A stretch of DNA of 56,991 nt from Hortaea werneckii (lineage: Eukaryota; Ascomycota; Dothideomycetes; Mycosphaerellales; Teratosphaeriaceae), in assembly GCA_037044905.1 (NCBI GenBank), contig JBAOKB010000128.1, positions 1 to 56,991 of the forward strand, read 5' to 3'. Each line of letters starts with the position of its first letter. Positions within the stretch are counted from its first letter, which is position 1. The position numbers were made by a program, and so were the translations under genes. A model generated the notes under the pieces. The model saw only the letters and a program-made list of their open reading frames with translations. It had not been told where the DNA came from and did not search any database. This document shows positions 56,485 to 56,991 of this stretch, one piece after another.

Positions 56485-56991
56485 TCGCAGAGAGCAATGT
56501 GTTGGCAGTGAGGTCTTGTATCTGTTGAACTGCTACGCGCAAGGCTGCGCTATGTGCTGGCTTGAAATGACACTTGAATGCGCAAAAATGGAAGGAAGAT
56601 GCACCTGGCTTCCTGAATGCGTGCGTGCCCTTTCACGAGTGTCCGGGAGATCAAGGAGATCGACTGTAATCAGCCTCGAACGTGTCCGGTCCCCAAACTG
56701 TACGCTCTACGTAGTCTGCGAGCGATGCAAAGGAGCTGACAGCCTTTGATGTCGGGTATGTGCGGTCGGTGCAGCAGTGATAGTGCGAACGAAGCTCAAA
56801 TACACAGCAGTAGTACGATAAGCCGCGCTCGGCTGATAGCGTAGCCGGGCAACGTGACGCGAGAAGGTCGCGTCCGCCCACGCTTCACGTGTTTCACTCT
56901 ACGTATGTTGCTCATGCTTCCGGCATACATTGCTGCGTGCCTGACGACATAGAGGGCCTTTACAACTCACGCCGTAGTTTTCAACGTAGTA
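56485..56991. other. Spacer at the right edge
   Basis: This is the 3' flank of the transporter. Short frames on both strands have no recognisable domain. A neighbouring gene may start beyond the window. Confidence 0.4.

Overview
The window is the end of a chromosome from a filamentous ascomycete (Pezizomycotina). It starts with degenerate telomere repeats of the TTAGGG type. Its genes carry short GT-AG introns, mostly 50-95 bp, and it contains a large AT-rich block with the CpA-depletion signature of repeat-induced point mutation (RIP). The gene set includes a HeLo/NACHT pair, an ERG24 sterol reductase, a Git1-type transporter, a GH114 enzyme and a serine-rich wall protein. A member of Dothideomycetes is my best guess, but that is inference only.

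Layout. (1) 1-5,630: telomere remnant plus a telomere-linked RecQ helicase whose stop codon lies inside the telomeric repeat. (2) 5,634-8,700: a graveyard of broken genes: a zinc alcohol dehydrogenase with its 5' end cut off at the helicase-block junction, a convergent short-chain dehydrogenase whose N-terminal half is RIP-mutated, an unrecognised decayed gene, and a membrane protein with an in-frame stop. (3) 8,700-26,480: gene-poor but intact: GH114 enzyme, UDP-glucose 4-epimerase, a small secreted protein, a ~1,570-residue serine-rich mucin/adhesin-like protein and an alpha/beta hydrolase, separated by long spacers with no recognisable genes. (4) about 26,486-40,795: a 14.3 kb block almost empty of CA/TG dinucleotides, with several tandem repeats, faint decayed reading frames, and one un-RIPped 381 bp island that looks like a solo LTR. 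(5) 41,141-56,484: dense, conserved genes: anoctamin-like protein, delta14-sterol reductase, a NACHT-ankyrin NLR beside a HeLo-domain protein, an NTF2-like protein, an M24 peptidase and a Git1-type MFS transporter.

The most interesting functional unit is the NLR/HeLo pair at 46,482-50,892. Both proteins are on the minus strand. The HeLo protein ends in a short Gly/Asn-rich motif, and the NLR begins with a related motif; both share QTNHF. This is the architecture of fungal amyloid signalosomes, in which an NLR templates amyloid folding of a membrane-active HeLo effector and triggers cell death. Splice structures below were derived by reading frames and GT-AG borders across exons; in each intact multi-exon gene the summed exon length is a multiple of three.
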